Below are positions 34,044 through 45,850 of a stretch of DNA of 64,000 bases, piece by piece. The notes under the pieces were generated by a model. The model was not told the origin of the DNA and did not search any database. It saw only the letters and a list, made by a program, of their open reading frames with translations. Numbering within the stretch: position 1 is the stretch's first letter; each line of letters begins with the position of its first letter. A program made the position numbers and the translations under genes. The DNA lies in the NCBI RefSeq assembly GCF_005938225.1, contig NZ_VCPC01000003.1, positions 558,001 to 622,000 of the forward strand, written 5' to 3'. The stretch comes from Arenibacterium halophilum. GTDB taxonomy: Bacteria > Pseudomonadota > Alphaproteobacteria > Rhodobacterales > Rhodobacteraceae.

Positions 34044-34544
34044 ATGGATACGATGACTTCAACCAAGGTGGTGGCCGGCTTTTGCGGCGCCTTTCTGGTG
34101 TTCCTTCTGGGCAAATGGGTAGCGGAAGAGATTTACCATGTCGGCGGACACGGCGAAGCGGCCTATGTCATCGACACCGGTGCCGACGAAGCTGCTTCTG
34201 ACGAACCGGAAGTCGATTTCGCCGAGATCATGGCCGCCGCAGATCCGGCCAAGGGTGCGAATGTCTTCAAGAAATGCCAAGCCTGCCACAAGGTCGAGCC
34301 GGGCGTGAACGGCACCGGGCCGTCGCTGTACGGTGTGGTTGGGCGCGATGTCGCTTCGGTTGACGGCTTTGGCTATTCCGCCGCGATGCAGGCCGTCGAA
34401 GGCGACTGGAACCCCGAACACCTGAGCAACTTCCTTGCCAAACCCGCAGGCGAAGTGCCGGGCACCACGATGGGCTTTGCCGGTCTGCGCAAAATCGAAG
34501 ATCGCGCCAACCTGATCGCTTATCTCGACAGCCTCGACAACTGA
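34044..34544 (+). CDS. cycM: Membrane-anchored cytochrome c (CycM / c552 type)
   Basis: A 166-residue class I c-type cytochrome held to the membrane by an uncleaved N-terminal helix (about 8-28, VVAGFCGAFLVFLLGKWVA). An acidic Ala/Glu-rich linker follows, then haem site C-Q-A-C-H (KKCQACHKVEP, about 78-82) and the axial methionine in TTMGFAGL. It would pass electrons from bc1 to terminal oxidases, which fits with the cbb3 genes elsewhere in the window. A second in-frame ATG lies 9 bases later. A strong terminator follows. Confidence 0.88.
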   Translation: MDTMTSTKVVAGFCGAFLVFLLGKWVAEEIYHVGGHGEAAYVIDTGADEAASDEPEVDFAEIMAAADPAKGANVFKKCQACHKVEPGVNGTGPSLYGVVGRDVASVDGFGYSAAMQAVEGDWNPEHLSNFLAKPAGEVPGTTMGFAGLRKIEDRANLIAYLDSLDN

Positions 34545-34570
34545 TCTTGGCCATCTGCCGACACAGGTCA

Positions 34571-34596
34571 AAGCCGCTGCCTCGCAGCGGCTTTTT
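34571..34596 (+). terminator. Rho-independent terminator after cycM
   Basis: An eight-pair stem, GCCGCTGC / GCAGCGGC with a CTC loop, flanked by AA and TTTTT. Confidence 0.88.
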
Positions 34597-34642
34597 CTTT
34601 GCTTAAGGGGTGGCAAGTTACGGCCAGATCACGTTTTCTCAA

Positions 34643-34667
34643 CTTGAAACTTGGCGTTTACCATCAT
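34643..34667 (+). promoter_or_regulatory. Possible RpoH (sigma-32) type promoter before yejA
   Basis: CTTGAAA at 34643-34649 is an exact match to the sigma-32 -35 element. CCATCAT follows after 11 bases (34661-34667), which resembles the CCCATnT -10. It lies about 70 bases before the yejA start. Confidence 0.35.
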
Positions 34668-34737
34668 TAGCTTACATCAACTGACGAATGCAGCGGCGCG
34701 GCCCCGGCCAACCGCAAACCCCCGGAGGACGATCTTC

Positions 34738-36702
34738 ATGACATACCCCCGCCAGCACCCGCACCCATCCGCAAAGGCCCGCGTGATCGCCCGCCGCAAG
34801 GCGGACCCGGGGGCCGCGCTGCGGCGCATGGGCGGGCTGGTCCTGACGGCGGGGCTGTTGCTGAGCCTTGGCATGGCGACGCTGGCGCGCGGGCAAGAGG
34901 CCGGCGGCGAGAACATGGTCGTCAGCCATGGCTATTCGTTCTACGGCGATCTGAAATACCCCGAGGATTACAAGCACTTCGACTTCGTGAACCCCGATGC
35001 GCCCAAGGGTGGCGAAATCTCGGTCGTGGCCCTGGGCACTTTTGATTCGATGAACCCTTACACGGTGAAAGGCCGCGCTGGTGCGTTGAGTTCGACGATG
35101 TACGAAAGCCTGCTGGGCGACGGGGCCGCCGATGTCTACGGTGAAGAATACGGGCTGCTGGCGGAAAAGGTGGAATATCCGGACTCCAAGGATTGGGTCA
35201 TCTTCCACCTGCGCAAGAATGCGAAATTCAGCGATGGCACCCCGCTGACGGCGCATGACGTGCTGTTTTCCCACAATCTTCTGCTTGAACAGGGGCTGCC
35301 GTCATACGGGGCAGCGGTCAAGAAACGCATCCCCAAGGCCGAGGTGCTGGATGATTACAGGATCAAGTTCTACTTCACCGAAGGCATTTCGCGCCGCAGC
35401 CTGATTGACCAGGTGGGCAGCGTGCCGGTGTGGTCGCAGAAGTGGTACGAAGACTCCGGCGCGCGTCTGGATGAAAGCCGGCTTGAGACCTCGCCCGGCT
35501 CGGGGCCCTACATGGTGGAAAGCGTCGATGTGAACCGACGCATCGTTTACAAACGCAACCCCGATTACTGGGGTGCGGACCTGCCGATCAATCAGGGGCG
35601 CCACAACTTCGACCGCATCCGCGTGGAGTATTTCGGCGATGACACCGCCGCGTTCGAGGCGTTCAAGGCGGGCGAATACACTTTCCGCACCGAAGGCGAT
35701 TCGAAGAAATGGGCAACGTCTTACGATTTTCCGAAAATCCGTGCGGGCCAGATCGTAAAGACAGAGCTACCCGATGGCACACCCGCCACGCCGACTGGTT
35801 TCGTGTTCAATCTTGGCCGCGAGGTGCTGCAGGACCGTCGCGTGCGCGAGGCGATCGCGCTTGGGTTCAACTTTGAATGGACCAATGAGTCGCTGCAATA
35901 CGGGTTGTTTTCGCAACGCGCGTCTTTCACGCAGGATACGCCCTTGATGGCCGAAGGCGCGCCTGAAGGTGCCGAACTGGAGTTTCTGCAATCGCTGGGC
36001 GATGTCGTCCCGCCCGAGATGCTGAGCGAACCGGCGCGGATGCCGCATGTGTCCAAACCCGAACGCCTGAGCGACCGGCGCAATCTGCGTCAGGCGATGA
36101 AACTGCTGGACGATGCGGGTTGGCCCGTGGGCGCTGATGGCAGGCGCCGCAACGCGGAAGGAGAGCCTCTGGCCATAACCTTCCTGTTCAACACTTCGAA
36201 CGAAGGCACGCTGGCTGCGGTTGTCGAAAACTTCATGGCCAATCTCGATTCGATGGGCATTACGGCCAACCTCGAAAAGGTGGACCCATCGCAATATACC
36301 CTGCGCGAGCGGGATCGCGACTATGACATGGTGTTCGACAATTACCGCCCCTTCCTGGGCACGGGCACCGGGCTGCACCAGATGTACGGGTCCGAGGATT
36401 CGGCTTTTTCCGTGTTCAACCCCGCCGGTCTTGCCAGCCCGATGGTCGATGCGATCATCGACGCCTCGCTGATGGCGGAAAGCCGCGAGGAGGAGGACAC
36501 CGCCCTGCGCGCGCTGGATCGTGCCCTGCGGTATGAATTCTTCATGATCCCGGTATGGTACAAGGACAGCCACTGGGTTGCCTACTACGATATGTACGAA
36601 CACCCCGAACCGCTGCCGCCCTATGATCTGGGGTATCTGGATTTCTGGTGGTACAATGCCGAAAAGGCCGAACAGCTTAAAGCGGCCGGTGCATTGAGGT
36701 AA
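34738..36702 (+). CDS. yejA: Peptide ABC transporter substrate-binding protein, YejA-like
   Basis: A 654-residue family 5 extracytoplasmic solute-binding protein. A long basic N-terminus leads into the signal-peptide core [20 protein letters not shown] (about 31-50). The mature protein begins near [20 protein letters not shown] and shows the YejA features [27 protein letters not shown] and [14 protein letters not shown]. It would capture oligopeptides (microcin C-like in E. coli) for YejBEF. CCCGGAGGACGATCTTC precedes the ATG. It is the first gene of yejABEF. Confidence 0.9.
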   Translation: MTYPRQHPHPSAKARVIARRKADPGAALRRMGGLVLTAGLLLSLGMATLARGQEAGGENMVVSHGYSFYGDLKYPEDYKHFDFVNPDAPKGGEISVVALGTFDSMNPYTVKGRAGALSSTMYESLLGDGAADVYGEEYGLLAEKVEYPDSKDWVIFHLRKNAKFSDGTPLTAHDVLFSHNLLLEQGLPSYGAAVKKRIPKAEVLDDYRIKFYFTEGISRRSLIDQVGSVPVWSQKWYEDSGARLDESRLETSPGSGPYMVESVDVNRRIVYKRNPDYWGADLPINQGRHNFDRIRVEYFGDDTAAFEAFKAGEYTFRTEGDSKKWATSYDFPKIRAGQIVKTELPDGTPATPTGFVFNLGREVLQDRRVREAIALGFNFEWTNESLQYGLFSQRASFTQDTPLMAEGAPEGAELEFLQSLGDVVPPEMLSEPARMPHVSKPERLSDRRNLRQAMKLLDDAGWPVGADGRRRNAEGEPLAITFLFNTSNEGTLAAVVENFMANLDSMGITANLEKVDPSQYTLRERDRDYDMVFDNYRPFLGTGTGLHQMYGSEDSAFSVFNPAGLASPMVDAIIDASLMAESREEEDTALRALDRALRYEFFMIPVWYKDSHWVAYYDMYEHPEPLPPYDLGYLDFWWYNAEKAEQLKAAGALR

Positions 36703-36709
36703 TCGCCAG

Positions 36710-37807
36710 ATGGGCGCCTATATTCTGCGGCGGCTGTTGCTGATCATTCCCACGCTTCTGGGGATCATGGTCATCAACTTCGCGCTGGTCCAATTTGTCC
36801 CCGGCGGCCCCGTCGAACAGGCTATTGCGCGTGCGCAGGGGCAGGGTGACGTATTTGGCGGCTTTGCTGGCAACCAAGGCGATGCCGGGGCCAGCGGGCT
36901 GGAAGACGCGGGACCTGCGGGCGATGAATATGTCGGCGCTCGGGGGCTGCCGCCGGAATTCATCGAACAGCTAGAGCGCGAATTCGGGTTCGACAAACCG
37001 CCGCTGGAACGCTTTGGCATGATGCTGTGGAACTACGTGCGGTTGGATTTCGGCGACAGTTACTTCCGCTCGGTCGGGGTGATCGACCTGATCATCGAGA
37101 AAATGCCGGTATCAATCTCGCTGGGGCTCTGGTCCACGATCATCGCCTATCTGGTGTCGATCCCGCTGGGCATCCGCAAGGCGGTGCGCGACGGATCAAG
37201 CTTTGATACATGGACCAGCGGCATGATCATCGTGGCCTATGCCATCCCCGGTTTCCTGTTCGCGATCCTGCTACTGGTATTGCTGGCGGGGGGATCATAC
37301 TGGCAAATCTTCCCGTTGCGTGGGCTGACATCCGACAACTGGGATCAGCTGAGCCTTGGCGGCAAGATCGCCGATTACTTTTGGCACATCACGCTGCCGG
37401 TCGTCGCCTCGACCATCTCGGCCTTCGCCACGCTGACCCTGCTGACCAAGAACAGCTTTCTGGACGAGATCAAGAAGCAATACGTGATGACCGCCCGCGC
37501 CAAGGGCCTGACCGAACGGCGCGTGCTGTATGGCCATGTGTTCCGCAACGCCATGCTGATCGTGATCGCGGGCTTTCCGGCGGTGTTCATCGGCGTGTTC
37601 TTTGCCGGGTCGCTTATTATCGAAACCATCTTCTCGCTCGATGGTCTGGGGCGCCTCGGGTTCGAGGCTGCCGTGGCGCGGGACTATCCGATCGTCTTTG
37701 GCACGCTGTTCATCTTCGGCCTGATCGGCCTGCTGGTCGGGATCCTGTCGGACCTGATGTATGTGCTGGTCGACCCGAGGATTGATTTTGAGCGGAGGGA
37801 AGGCTAA
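36710..37807 (+). CDS. yejB: Peptide ABC transporter permease YejB
   Basis: A 365-residue inner-membrane permease with six predicted helices. The N-terminal [20 protein letters not shown] is classical for OppB/YejB. The soluble stretch after TM1 (about 40-105) includes a Gly-rich insert ([15 protein letters not shown]). The EAA loop is [18 protein letters not shown]. It is translationally coupled to yejE by TAATG. Confidence 0.93.
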   Translation: MGAYILRRLLLIIPTLLGIMVINFALVQFVPGGPVEQAIARAQGQGDVFGGFAGNQGDAGASGLEDAGPAGDEYVGARGLPPEFIEQLEREFGFDKPPLERFGMMLWNYVRLDFGDSYFRSVGVIDLIIEKMPVSISLGLWSTIIAYLVSIPLGIRKAVRDGSSFDTWTSGMIIVAYAIPGFLFAILLLVLLAGGSYWQIFPLRGLTSDNWDQLSLGGKIADYFWHITLPVVASTISAFATLTLLTKNSFLDEIKKQYVMTARAKGLTERRVLYGHVFRNAMLIVIAGFPAVFIGVFFAGSLIIETIFSLDGLGRLGFEAAVARDYPIVFGTLFIFGLIGLLVGILSDLMYVLVDPRIDFERREG

Positions 37808-38909
37808 TGGCGCTCTCTGCCCTGAATCAGCGGCGCTGGCGCAATTTCAAGCGCAACCGCCGCGCCTTCTGGTCGCTGTGGATCTTCGCGATCCTGTTCG
37901 GCCTGTCGCTGTTTGCCGAATTCCTGGCCTATGACAAGCCGATCCTCGTCCGCTATGAGGGCGAATATTACACCCCGATCTGGAACTTCTATCCGGAAAC
38001 CGCGTTTGGTGGCGATTTCCAGACCGAGGCCGCCTATCGCGATATCGAGGTGCAATGCCTGATCGTCGCCGCCGGGAACGAGGCCTGCTTCGACGACCCC
38101 GAGGCGCTGATCGTCGATGCGCAGGACGGGGTGATCGACGGGCAGGAGATTCAGACCGGCTGGATGATCTGGCCGCTGATCCCCTATTCCTATGACACCG
38201 CAGTTGATCGTCCCGGCGCCGCGCCGCTGCCGCCCAATAGTCAGAACTGGCTGGGCACCGATGACACCAAGCGCGACGTGCTGGCGCGGGTCATCCACGG
38301 CTTCCGCCTGTCGATCCTGTTCACGTTGATCGTGACGGGGCTGTCGTCGGTGCTTGGCATCGCGGCGGGGGCGGTGCAGGGGTATTTCGGCGGCCGGACC
38401 GACCTGTTCTTTCAACGCTTCATCGAGATCTGGTCATCGACGCCGCAGCTTTATGTCATCATCATCATGTTCGCGATCCTGGGGCGTGGCTTCTGGCTCT
38501 TGGTGTTCCTGATGGTGCTGTTTGGCTGGATGTCGCTGGTGGGCGTGGTGCGGGCCGAGTTCCTGCGCGCGCGCAACCTGGAATACGTGCGTGCGGCCAA
38601 GGCACTGGGCGTGGGCAACGTCACGATCATGTTCCGCCACATGCTGCCCAACGCGATGGTGGCCACGCTGACCATGCTGCCCTTCATCGTCACCGGCACC
38701 ATCGGCACGCTGGCCAGCCTTGATTTCCTTGGCTTTGGTCTGCCGTCGTCGGCGCCCAGCCTGGGCGAACTGACCTTGCAGGCGAAACAGAACCTGCAAG
38801 CGCCGTGGCTGGCCTTTACCGCCTTCACCACATTCGCGCTGATGCTGTCGTTGCTCGTGTTCATCTTTGAAGGCGTGCGCGATGCCTTTGACCCGCGAAA
38901 GACGTTTTC

Positions 38910-38913
<4 letters not shown>
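37807..38913 (+). CDS. yejE: Peptide ABC transporter permease YejE
   Basis: A 368-residue permease. TM1 at about 18-40, then a long periplasmic loop of roughly 120 residues typical of YejE (YYTPIWNFYPETAFGGDFQTE). The transmembrane core follows, with LGTDDTKRDVLARVIHGFR and the EAA motif RAAKALGVGNVTIMFRHMLPN. It starts on the last base of the yejB stop and overlaps yejF by ATGA. Confidence 0.93.
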
Positions 38914-40486
<1,573 letters not shown>

Positions 40487-40490
<4 letters not shown>

Positions 40491-40897
40491 CCTTTGCGCG
40501 GGGGCATCCGTTCAAAACAGGGCATGCCTTCGGGAATCTGGTGAAACGGCTGTTTGTCGACCGCGTAAATCGCAAGCTTGGGTGTAAATTGCGCCGGGTC
40601 GTCCAGGCTGCCGACTTTCAGCACCACGAGCGGCAGGCCGGGCAGGCGGGTCACCATATGCGTGCCACAGGTGCCACAGAATTCACGCGTCACGGCGCGC
40701 TCCAGATCGCTGCGGGTGAACTGCACGGGCGAGCCCTTTGTCCAACGGAAGCCATCGGCGGGCAGGGTCATAAAGTAATTCGGCCCCCCGCCTGACATAT
40801 ACTGGCATTCCCGGCAATGGCATTGCGCCTTCATCACCGGGTCGCCCTCGCAGTCATAGCGCATGGCCCCGCAATAGCAGCCCCCGACTAGACTCAT
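40487..40897 (-). CDS. GFA (glutathione-dependent formaldehyde-activating) family protein
   Basis: A 136-residue Mss4-like zinc protein of the GFA family. Zinc-binding cysteines occur in GGCYCGAMRYDCEG, CHCRECQYMSG and EFCGTCGTHM. Most members of this large family are of unknown function, so formaldehyde chemistry is only a name here. AGGGAGGATGAACC precedes the ATG. Confidence 0.85.
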
Positions 40898-40955
40898 GGT
40901 TCATCCTCCCTGTTGAAGCGGATGCTGCGGCGTCGGGGCGCGCGGGTCAAGAGCG

Positions 40956-42299
40956 TCAGATGGCCGAACTATGGCTGACGGCCTGCATCTCGTAGCGGTC
41001 GAACTCGCGCGCGACCATGCGGGTCAGCGGGCGCATGTGCGGCGGTATGCGCAGACCAGAGCCATCCACGATCAACTGCCCTTCAAACCGGGCATTGGCC
41101 GCGTCGAACATCGCTTGCAGTTGCGCATGCGGCAGATCGATCTTGCCCGCATCGACGCCGAATTCGCACATCAGCATTTCGATGATCCGGGCGCGCGCCC
41201 GATCATCGGCTGTAAAAACATGCCCGCGTGCGGTGGAAAACTGCCCCGCACCAATCGCGCCCGCATGGGCCGAGGTCGCCGGCGCATTTTGCGTATATCC
41301 CTGCGGAAACCGTGAGATCGAAGACGCCCCGACTCCAATCAGAACTTCAGCGGTGTCATCGGTGTATCCCTGAAAGTTCCGCCGCAGCCGCCCGTTGCGT
41401 TGCGCCACGGCCAGCCCGTCGGCCGGGCGCGCGAAATGGTCGATCCCGATTTCGTCATAGCCATCCCACAGGAACAGACGCCGCGCCGTTTCAAACAGCG
41501 CCAATCGCTCCTGTGGCGCAGGCAAGGTGTCGGTCGGAATCATCGTCTGCCGCCGCGCCATCCAGGGCACATGGGCATAGCCGTACAGCGCAACCCGGTC
41601 GGGCGAGAGCGACAGAAGCTTTTCCACGCTGGCGGCAATGCGCGCGCGGCTCTGGTTCGGCAGGCCAAACAGGATGTCCGCATTCAGGCTTTGCACCCCC
41701 GCATCGCGCAGCTGCGCAATCACGTCGCGGGTGACCTCGAAACTCTGTTCGCGGCCTATGATCTTCTGGATCTCGGGGTCGAAATCCTGCACCCCGATCG
41801 AGGCGCGGGTCATCCCGGCCGCTGTCAGCGCGGCAACCCGGCCGCTGTCCACTTCGTTGGGGTCAATCTCGACCGAGAATTCACCGCCTTCCGCCACGGG
41901 CGCGACAGCGAAAATGGCATTGCACAGCTCGGCCAGCATTTCAGCGCTCAGCATGGTCGGCGTTCCGCCACCAAAGTGCAGCCGCGACAGTGCCACCCCT
42001 GTCGGCAATGTCTTGGCCAACATGGCCAATTCCTGCCGCAACACCTGCATGTACCCCGCCAGCGGGGCCAGCGTGCGGGTTCCTTGGGTCCGGCAGGCAC
42101 AGAACCAGCACAGCCTGCGGCAGAACGGCACATGCACGTAGAGAGAGATCCGCGCGCCTTCGGGCACCGCGGAAATCCACCGGGCGTGGCGTTCCGGGCC
42201 GACATCGTCCGAAAAATGCGGCGCGGTCGGATAGCTCGTGTAGCGTGGCACACGGGCGTCAAATAGCCCCAAGCGGGCAAGGTCGGTTTGCTGTATCAT
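40956..42299 (-). CDS. hemN: Oxygen-independent coproporphyrinogen III oxidase
   Basis: A 447-residue radical-SAM enzyme for the anaerobic step of haem synthesis. The 4Fe-4S cluster cysteines are C60, C64 and C67 in VPFCRRLCWFCAC. GGGTPTMLS and the DILFGLPNQS stretch are typical, and GVGASSISRFPQGYTQN marks the true HemN group rather than HemW. There is no Shine-Dalgarno-like purine tract before the ATG. An FNR box lies 35 bases upstream. Divergent from fnrL. Confidence 0.94.
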   Translation of the reverse strand: MIQQTDLARLGLFDARVPRYTSYPTAPHFSDDVGPERHARWISAVPEGARISLYVHVPFCRRLCWFCACRTQGTRTLAPLAGYMQVLRQELAMLAKTLPTGVALSRLHFGGGTPTMLSAEMLAELCNAIFAVAPVAEGGEFSVEIDPNEVDSGRVAALTAAGMTRASIGVQDFDPEIQKIIGREQSFEVTRDVIAQLRDAGVQSLNADILFGLPNQSRARIAASVEKLLSLSPDRVALYGYAHVPWMARRQTMIPTDTLPAPQERLALFETARRLFLWDGYDEIGIDHFARPADGLAVAQRNGRLRRNFQGYTDDTAEVLIGVGASSISRFPQGYTQNAPATSAHAGAIGAGQFSTARGHVFTADDRARARIIEMLMCEFGVDAGKIDLPHAQLQAMFDAANARFEGQLIVDGSGLRIPPHMRPLTRMVAREFDRYEMQAVSHSSAI

Positions 42300-42334
42300 G
42301 GGTTAGCGGGTAAACGAGTCGGTGGTGACGGTCC

Positions 42335-42348
42335 TTGACACAGATCAA
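42335..42348. promoter_or_regulatory. FNR box between hemN and fnrL
   Basis: TTGACACAGATCAA, one mismatch from the TTGAT-N4-ATCAA consensus. Its centre is about 42 bases from the hemN start codon and only about 18 from that of fnrL. Confidence 0.85.
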
Positions 42349-42359
42349 GCGGGGAAAAG

Positions 42360-43100
42360 ATGAACGTTCAGTTGAAATCGGCCGGTCCGAACTGCGGCGA
42401 TTGCCCCATCCGGCACCGCGCCGTCTGCGCCCGTTGCGAGGCCGATGAACTCGCCGCGCTGGAAAAGATCAAATACTACCGCAACTTCGAAGCGGGCCAG
42501 ACCATCGTCTGGTCCTCGGACCGCATGGATTTCGTCGGCTCGGTGGTCAGCGGCTTTGCCACGTTGACCCAGACCATGGAAGACGGCCGCACCCAGATGG
42601 TTGGCCTGCTTCTCCCGTCCGATTTCGTCGGCCGCCCCGGGCGCGAGGGCAGCGCCTATGACGTGACGGCCACCACCGACGTGGTGATGTGCTGTTTCCA
42701 CAAGAAACCCTTTGAACAGATGATGATTTCCACGCCGCACATCGCGCAACGCCTGCTGGAAATGACACTCGACGAACTTGACGCCGCACGCGAGTGGATG
42801 CTGGTGCTGGGACGGAAAACCGCCCGCGAAAAGATCGCCAGCCTGTTCAGCATCCTCGCCCGCCGCGACCCCAAGGAAATCGCCAACGGCGCCAACGACG
42901 TGACCTTTGATCTGGCCCTCACGCGCGAGGCGATGGCAGACTACCTTGGCCTGACGCTCGAAACCGTCAGCCGACAGGTCTCGGCGCTGAAACGCGACGG
43001 GTTGATCGAGTTGATCAGCAAACGCCGCATCCACGTCCCCGACCTTGCCCGCCTTATGGAAGAAGCCGGAGATGACAGCGACGGCGGCCACATCGCCTGA
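42360..43100 (+). CDS. fnrL: Oxygen-sensing Crp/Fnr regulator FnrL
   Basis: A 246-residue FNR-type regulator. Four N-terminal cysteines (C12, C15, C23, C26) can hold the oxygen-labile 4Fe-4S cluster, but the spacing CxxC-x7-CxxC differs from E. coli FNR. The cyclic-nucleotide-binding fold is followed by a dimerisation helix (about 125-155) and a C-terminal helix-turn-helix with TREAMADYLGLTLETVSRQVSALK. It activates micro-oxic genes; the three FNR boxes in this window mark its likely local targets. The box 11 bases upstream of its own start suggests self-repression. Confidence 0.93.
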   Translation: MNVQLKSAGPNCGDCPIRHRAVCARCEADELAALEKIKYYRNFEAGQTIVWSSDRMDFVGSVVSGFATLTQTMEDGRTQMVGLLLPSDFVGRPGREGSAYDVTATTDVVMCCFHKKPFEQMMISTPHIAQRLLEMTLDELDAAREWMLVLGRKTAREKIASLFSILARRDPKEIANGANDVTFDLALTREAMADYLGLTLETVSRQVSALKRDGLIELISKRRIHVPDLARLMEEAGDDSDGGHIA

Positions 43101-43107
43101 CCGCCCC

Positions 43108-43172
43108 CTTCTTTGGGCCAGAAATATCCCGGGGGAACCCCGCAGGGGTGGGGGCAGAGCCCCCTTCTTCCC
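43108..43172 (+). repeat. Dispersed two-hairpin intergenic element
   Basis: Box TTCTTTGGGCCAGAAATAT then CCCGGGGG. Hairpin 1 is ACCCC-GCA-GGGGT (43138-43150) and hairpin 2 is GGGGGCAGAGCCCCC (43151-43165), followed by TTCTTCCC. It lies between the convergent fnrL and usp genes, starting 7 bases after the fnrL stop. Confidence 0.82.
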
Positions 43173-43193
43173 AGCCCCTCGCGAGCCAGTCGA

Positions 43194-44030
43194 TCAATGC
43201 GCCATCAGCACCGGCACGCTGGCCTGTTCCAGCATGTTGCGGGTCGCCCCGCCCAGGATCGCCTCGCGGAACCGGGAATGGCCATAGGCGCCCATCACCA
43301 CCATGTTGGCGCCGGTATCGGCCACGTGGCGGTTCAGCACGTCCGAGACGCGCGGCATGCTGCCGGCCAGCACGTCGATCTCGCAGCGCACGCCGTGCCG
43401 GCTGAGCCATTGGCCCAGCGCGCCGCCCGGATCGCTGCGTTCGGGTCCGTGGCGGGGCGGGTCGATGACCGTAATCCGTGCAAGGCTCGATTGCTGAAGC
43501 AGGGGCAGAGCGGCACGGATGGCGGCCATCGCCTCGGCGCTTTCGTTCCATGCCACAACCACCACATCCGGGTCGGTGCGCACGGTACCGCCCGGCAAGA
43601 CCAGCGCCGGGATCCGCGCGCCGAACAACGCCGCCTCGACGATCGCGGCATGGTCCGGGCCGGTCCCGTCGCCATAGGGGCGCGCCGCCACCAGCAGGTC
43701 GGCAAACCGCGCGCGGCGCGCCACCACCCGACCCAGATCGGGCGCCAGCGCCACGCCGGCCTCGGCCGCCCACTCGACGCTGCTTGCATTTAGGGCCGCG
43801 CGTGCCTGCTCCAGCAAGACGCGGGCGTGATCCTGCGCCTCTTTCAACCCATCCTGCACCGCCAGCACGCCCAGCCCGGCATAATCATAGCCGTTCTGCG
43901 TGCGGTCCACGCCCAGGCAGAATGCCTCTGCATGAGCGGATTGCTCGGCCGCGACCTGCGCCAGTTGCGCGGTCAGCTGCGCGGCTTCCTGTTCGGCGGT
44001 CACCACGCCAAGAAGCGATTTATAGGCCAT
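43194..44030 (-). CDS. Universal stress protein, tandem-domain
   Basis: A 278-residue UspA-superfamily protein with two domains of about 140 residues. The second has the ATP-binding pattern GAYGHSRFREAILGGATRNML (split: VVMGAYGHSR, then GGATRNMLEQA) and ends SVPVLMAH. The first is degenerate. It is divergent from ccoN, and an FNR box sits midway between the two starts. Oxygen-limited induction is therefore likely. Confidence 0.85.
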   Translation of the reverse strand: MAYKSLLGVVTAEQEAAQLTAQLAQVAAEQSAHAEAFCLGVDRTQNGYDYAGLGVLAVQDGLKEAQDHARVLLEQARAALNASSVEWAAEAGVALAPDLGRVVARRARFADLLVAARPYGDGTGPDHAAIVEAALFGARIPALVLPGGTVRTDPDVVVVAWNESAEAMAAIRAALPLLQQSSLARITVIDPPRHGPERSDPGGALGQWLSRHGVRCEIDVLAGSMPRVSDVLNRHVADTGANMVVMGAYGHSRFREAILGGATRNMLEQASVPVLMAH

Positions 44031-44125
44031 AGCGAAACTCCCCTTTTCGATCCGATGATGGTGGATGCACAGGAATTTCCGGTGCGCCCTTATCGCCACT
44101 AAGCGCCCATCCCGGCTCGTCCGCC

Positions 44126-44139
44126 TTGACACAGATCAA
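44126..44139. promoter_or_regulatory. FNR box between usp and ccoNOQP
   Basis: TTGACACAGATCAA, identical to the hemN/fnrL box. It lies 93 bases before the ccoN start and 95 bases before the usp start, so it is centred between the divergent genes. Confidence 0.87.
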
Positions 44140-44232
44140 GGCGGGCAGCGGCACCGCGCGGCATCAAGCGGGCAGTCAAAAGCTGGTTTGCGGGCAGATC
44201 GACATGCCCGAGACCTCAGGAAGGGACGGAAA

Positions 44233-45837
44233 ATGTCTAACTATATCAAGCTGATCGTGCTTGGTGTCGTCACCCTGATCGCGATGATGGGAATCAACTT
44301 TGCCCGCGATCTGGCCTATCAGGTGCACGCCGCCATTATCATGGTCGTGGCGGGCGGGCTGCTGCTGCACACGCTGCGGCAGATCGACGAACCCGTCACC
44401 CCGATCTCGCAGAACGAATATTTCGACAGCGTGATTCGCGCCGGGGTGATCGCCACCGCCTTCTGGGGCGTTGTCGGTTTCCTTGTGGGTGTCGTCATCG
44501 CGCTGCAGCTGGCGTTTCCGGCGCTGAACTTCGAGGTGCTTCAGGGCATCGGCAACTTTGGCCGCCTGCGCCCGCTGCACACCTCGGCGGTGATTTTTGC
44601 CTTTGGCGGCAACGCGCTGATTGCCTCGTCCTTCTATATCGTCCAGCGCACCTGCGCCGCCCGTCTGTGGGGCGGCAATCTGGGCTGGTTCGTGTTCTGG
44701 GGCTATCAGCTGTTCATCGTTCTGGCCGCCACCGGCTATCTGCTGGGCGCCACGCAATCCAAGGAATACGCCGAGCCGGAATGGTACGTCGACCTGTGGC
44801 TGACGGTGGTCTGGGTGGCCTTCCTTGCCACCTTCCTGGGCACCATCATCAAGCGAAAAGAGCCGCATATCTACGTCGCCAACTGGTTCCTGCTGTCCTT
44901 CATCGTGACGGTGGCGATGCTGCACCTGGTCAACAACATGGCGGTGCCGGTGTCGTTCTGGGGTTCGCGGTCTGTCTCGGCCTTCTCGGGCGTGCAGGAC
45001 GCGATGACGCAATGGTGGTACGGCCACAACGCCGTGGGCTTCTTCCTGACCGCCGGCTTCCTGGGGATGATGTACTATTTCGTCCCGAAGCAGGCCGACC
45101 GTCCGGTGTTCAGCTACAAGCTGTCGATCATCCACTTCTGGGCGCTGATCTTCCTGTATATCTGGGCCGGTCCGCACCACCTGCACTATACCGCGCTGCC
45201 CGACTGGGCCAGCACGCTGGGCATGGTGTTCTCGGTTATCCTGTGGATGCCCAGCTGGGGCGGCATGATTAACGGTCTGATGACGCTACAGGGCGCCTGG
45301 GACAAGCTGCGCACCGATCCGGTGCTGCGGATGATGGTGCTGTCGCTTGGCTTCTACGGCATGTCCACGTTCGAGGGCCCGATGATGTCGATCCGCGCGG
45401 TCAACTCCCTGTCGCACTACACCGACTGGACCATCGGCCACGTGCATTCCGGCGCCCTTGGCTGGAACGGCATGATCACCTTTGGTGCGCTGTATTTCCT
45501 TGTGCCGCGCCTGTGGAAACGCGAAGGGCTCTATTCCCTTGGTCTGGTCAGCTGGCACTTCTGGCTCGCCACCATCGGGATCATCCTCTACGCCGCTTCG
45601 ATGTGGGTGACAGGGATCCTCGAAGGCCTGATGTGGCGCGAAGTGGATGCCAACGGCTTCCTCGTCAACTCCTTCGCCGACACCGTGGCCGCGAAGTTCC
45701 CGATGTACGTGGTGCGGGCACTGGGTGGGGTCATGTTCCTCGCCGGGTCGATCATCATGTGTTTCAACCTCTGGATGACGGTCCGCAAGGCGCCTGCCAA
45801 AGAGCAGTCCCTCGCCGCACCTGTCCCGGCCGAATAA
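44233..45837 (+). CDS. ccoN: cbb3-type cytochrome c oxidase subunit I
   Basis: A 534-residue catalytic subunit of the high-affinity cbb3 oxidase, with about 12-14 membrane helices. Histidines for the low-spin haem and the haem b3-CuB site appear in [51 protein letters not shown] and [19 protein letters not shown]. It reduces oxygen to water at low oxygen tension. The ATG follows AGGAAGGGACGGAAA. First gene of ccoNOQP. Confidence 0.97.
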   Translation: MSNYIKLIVLGVVTLIAMMGINFARDLAYQVHAAIIMVVAGGLLLHTLRQIDEPVTPISQNEYFDSVIRAGVIATAFWGVVGFLVGVVIALQLAFPALNFEVLQGIGNFGRLRPLHTSAVIFAFGGNALIASSFYIVQRTCAARLWGGNLGWFVFWGYQLFIVLAATGYLLGATQSKEYAEPEWYVDLWLTVVWVAFLATFLGTIIKRKEPHIYVANWFLLSFIVTVAMLHLVNNMAVPVSFWGSRSVSAFSGVQDAMTQWWYGHNAVGFFLTAGFLGMMYYFVPKQADRPVFSYKLSIIHFWALIFLYIWAGPHHLHYTALPDWASTLGMVFSVILWMPSWGGMINGLMTLQGAWDKLRTDPVLRMMVLSLGFYGMSTFEGPMMSIRAVNSLSHYTDWTIGHVHSGALGWNGMITFGALYFLVPRLWKREGLYSLGLVSWHFWLATIGIILYAASMWVTGILEGLMWREVDANGFLVNSFADTVAAKFPMYVVRALGGVMFLAGSIIMCFNLWMTVRKAPAKEQSLAAPVPAE

Positions 45838-45850
45838 GGAGGGCCGACAG

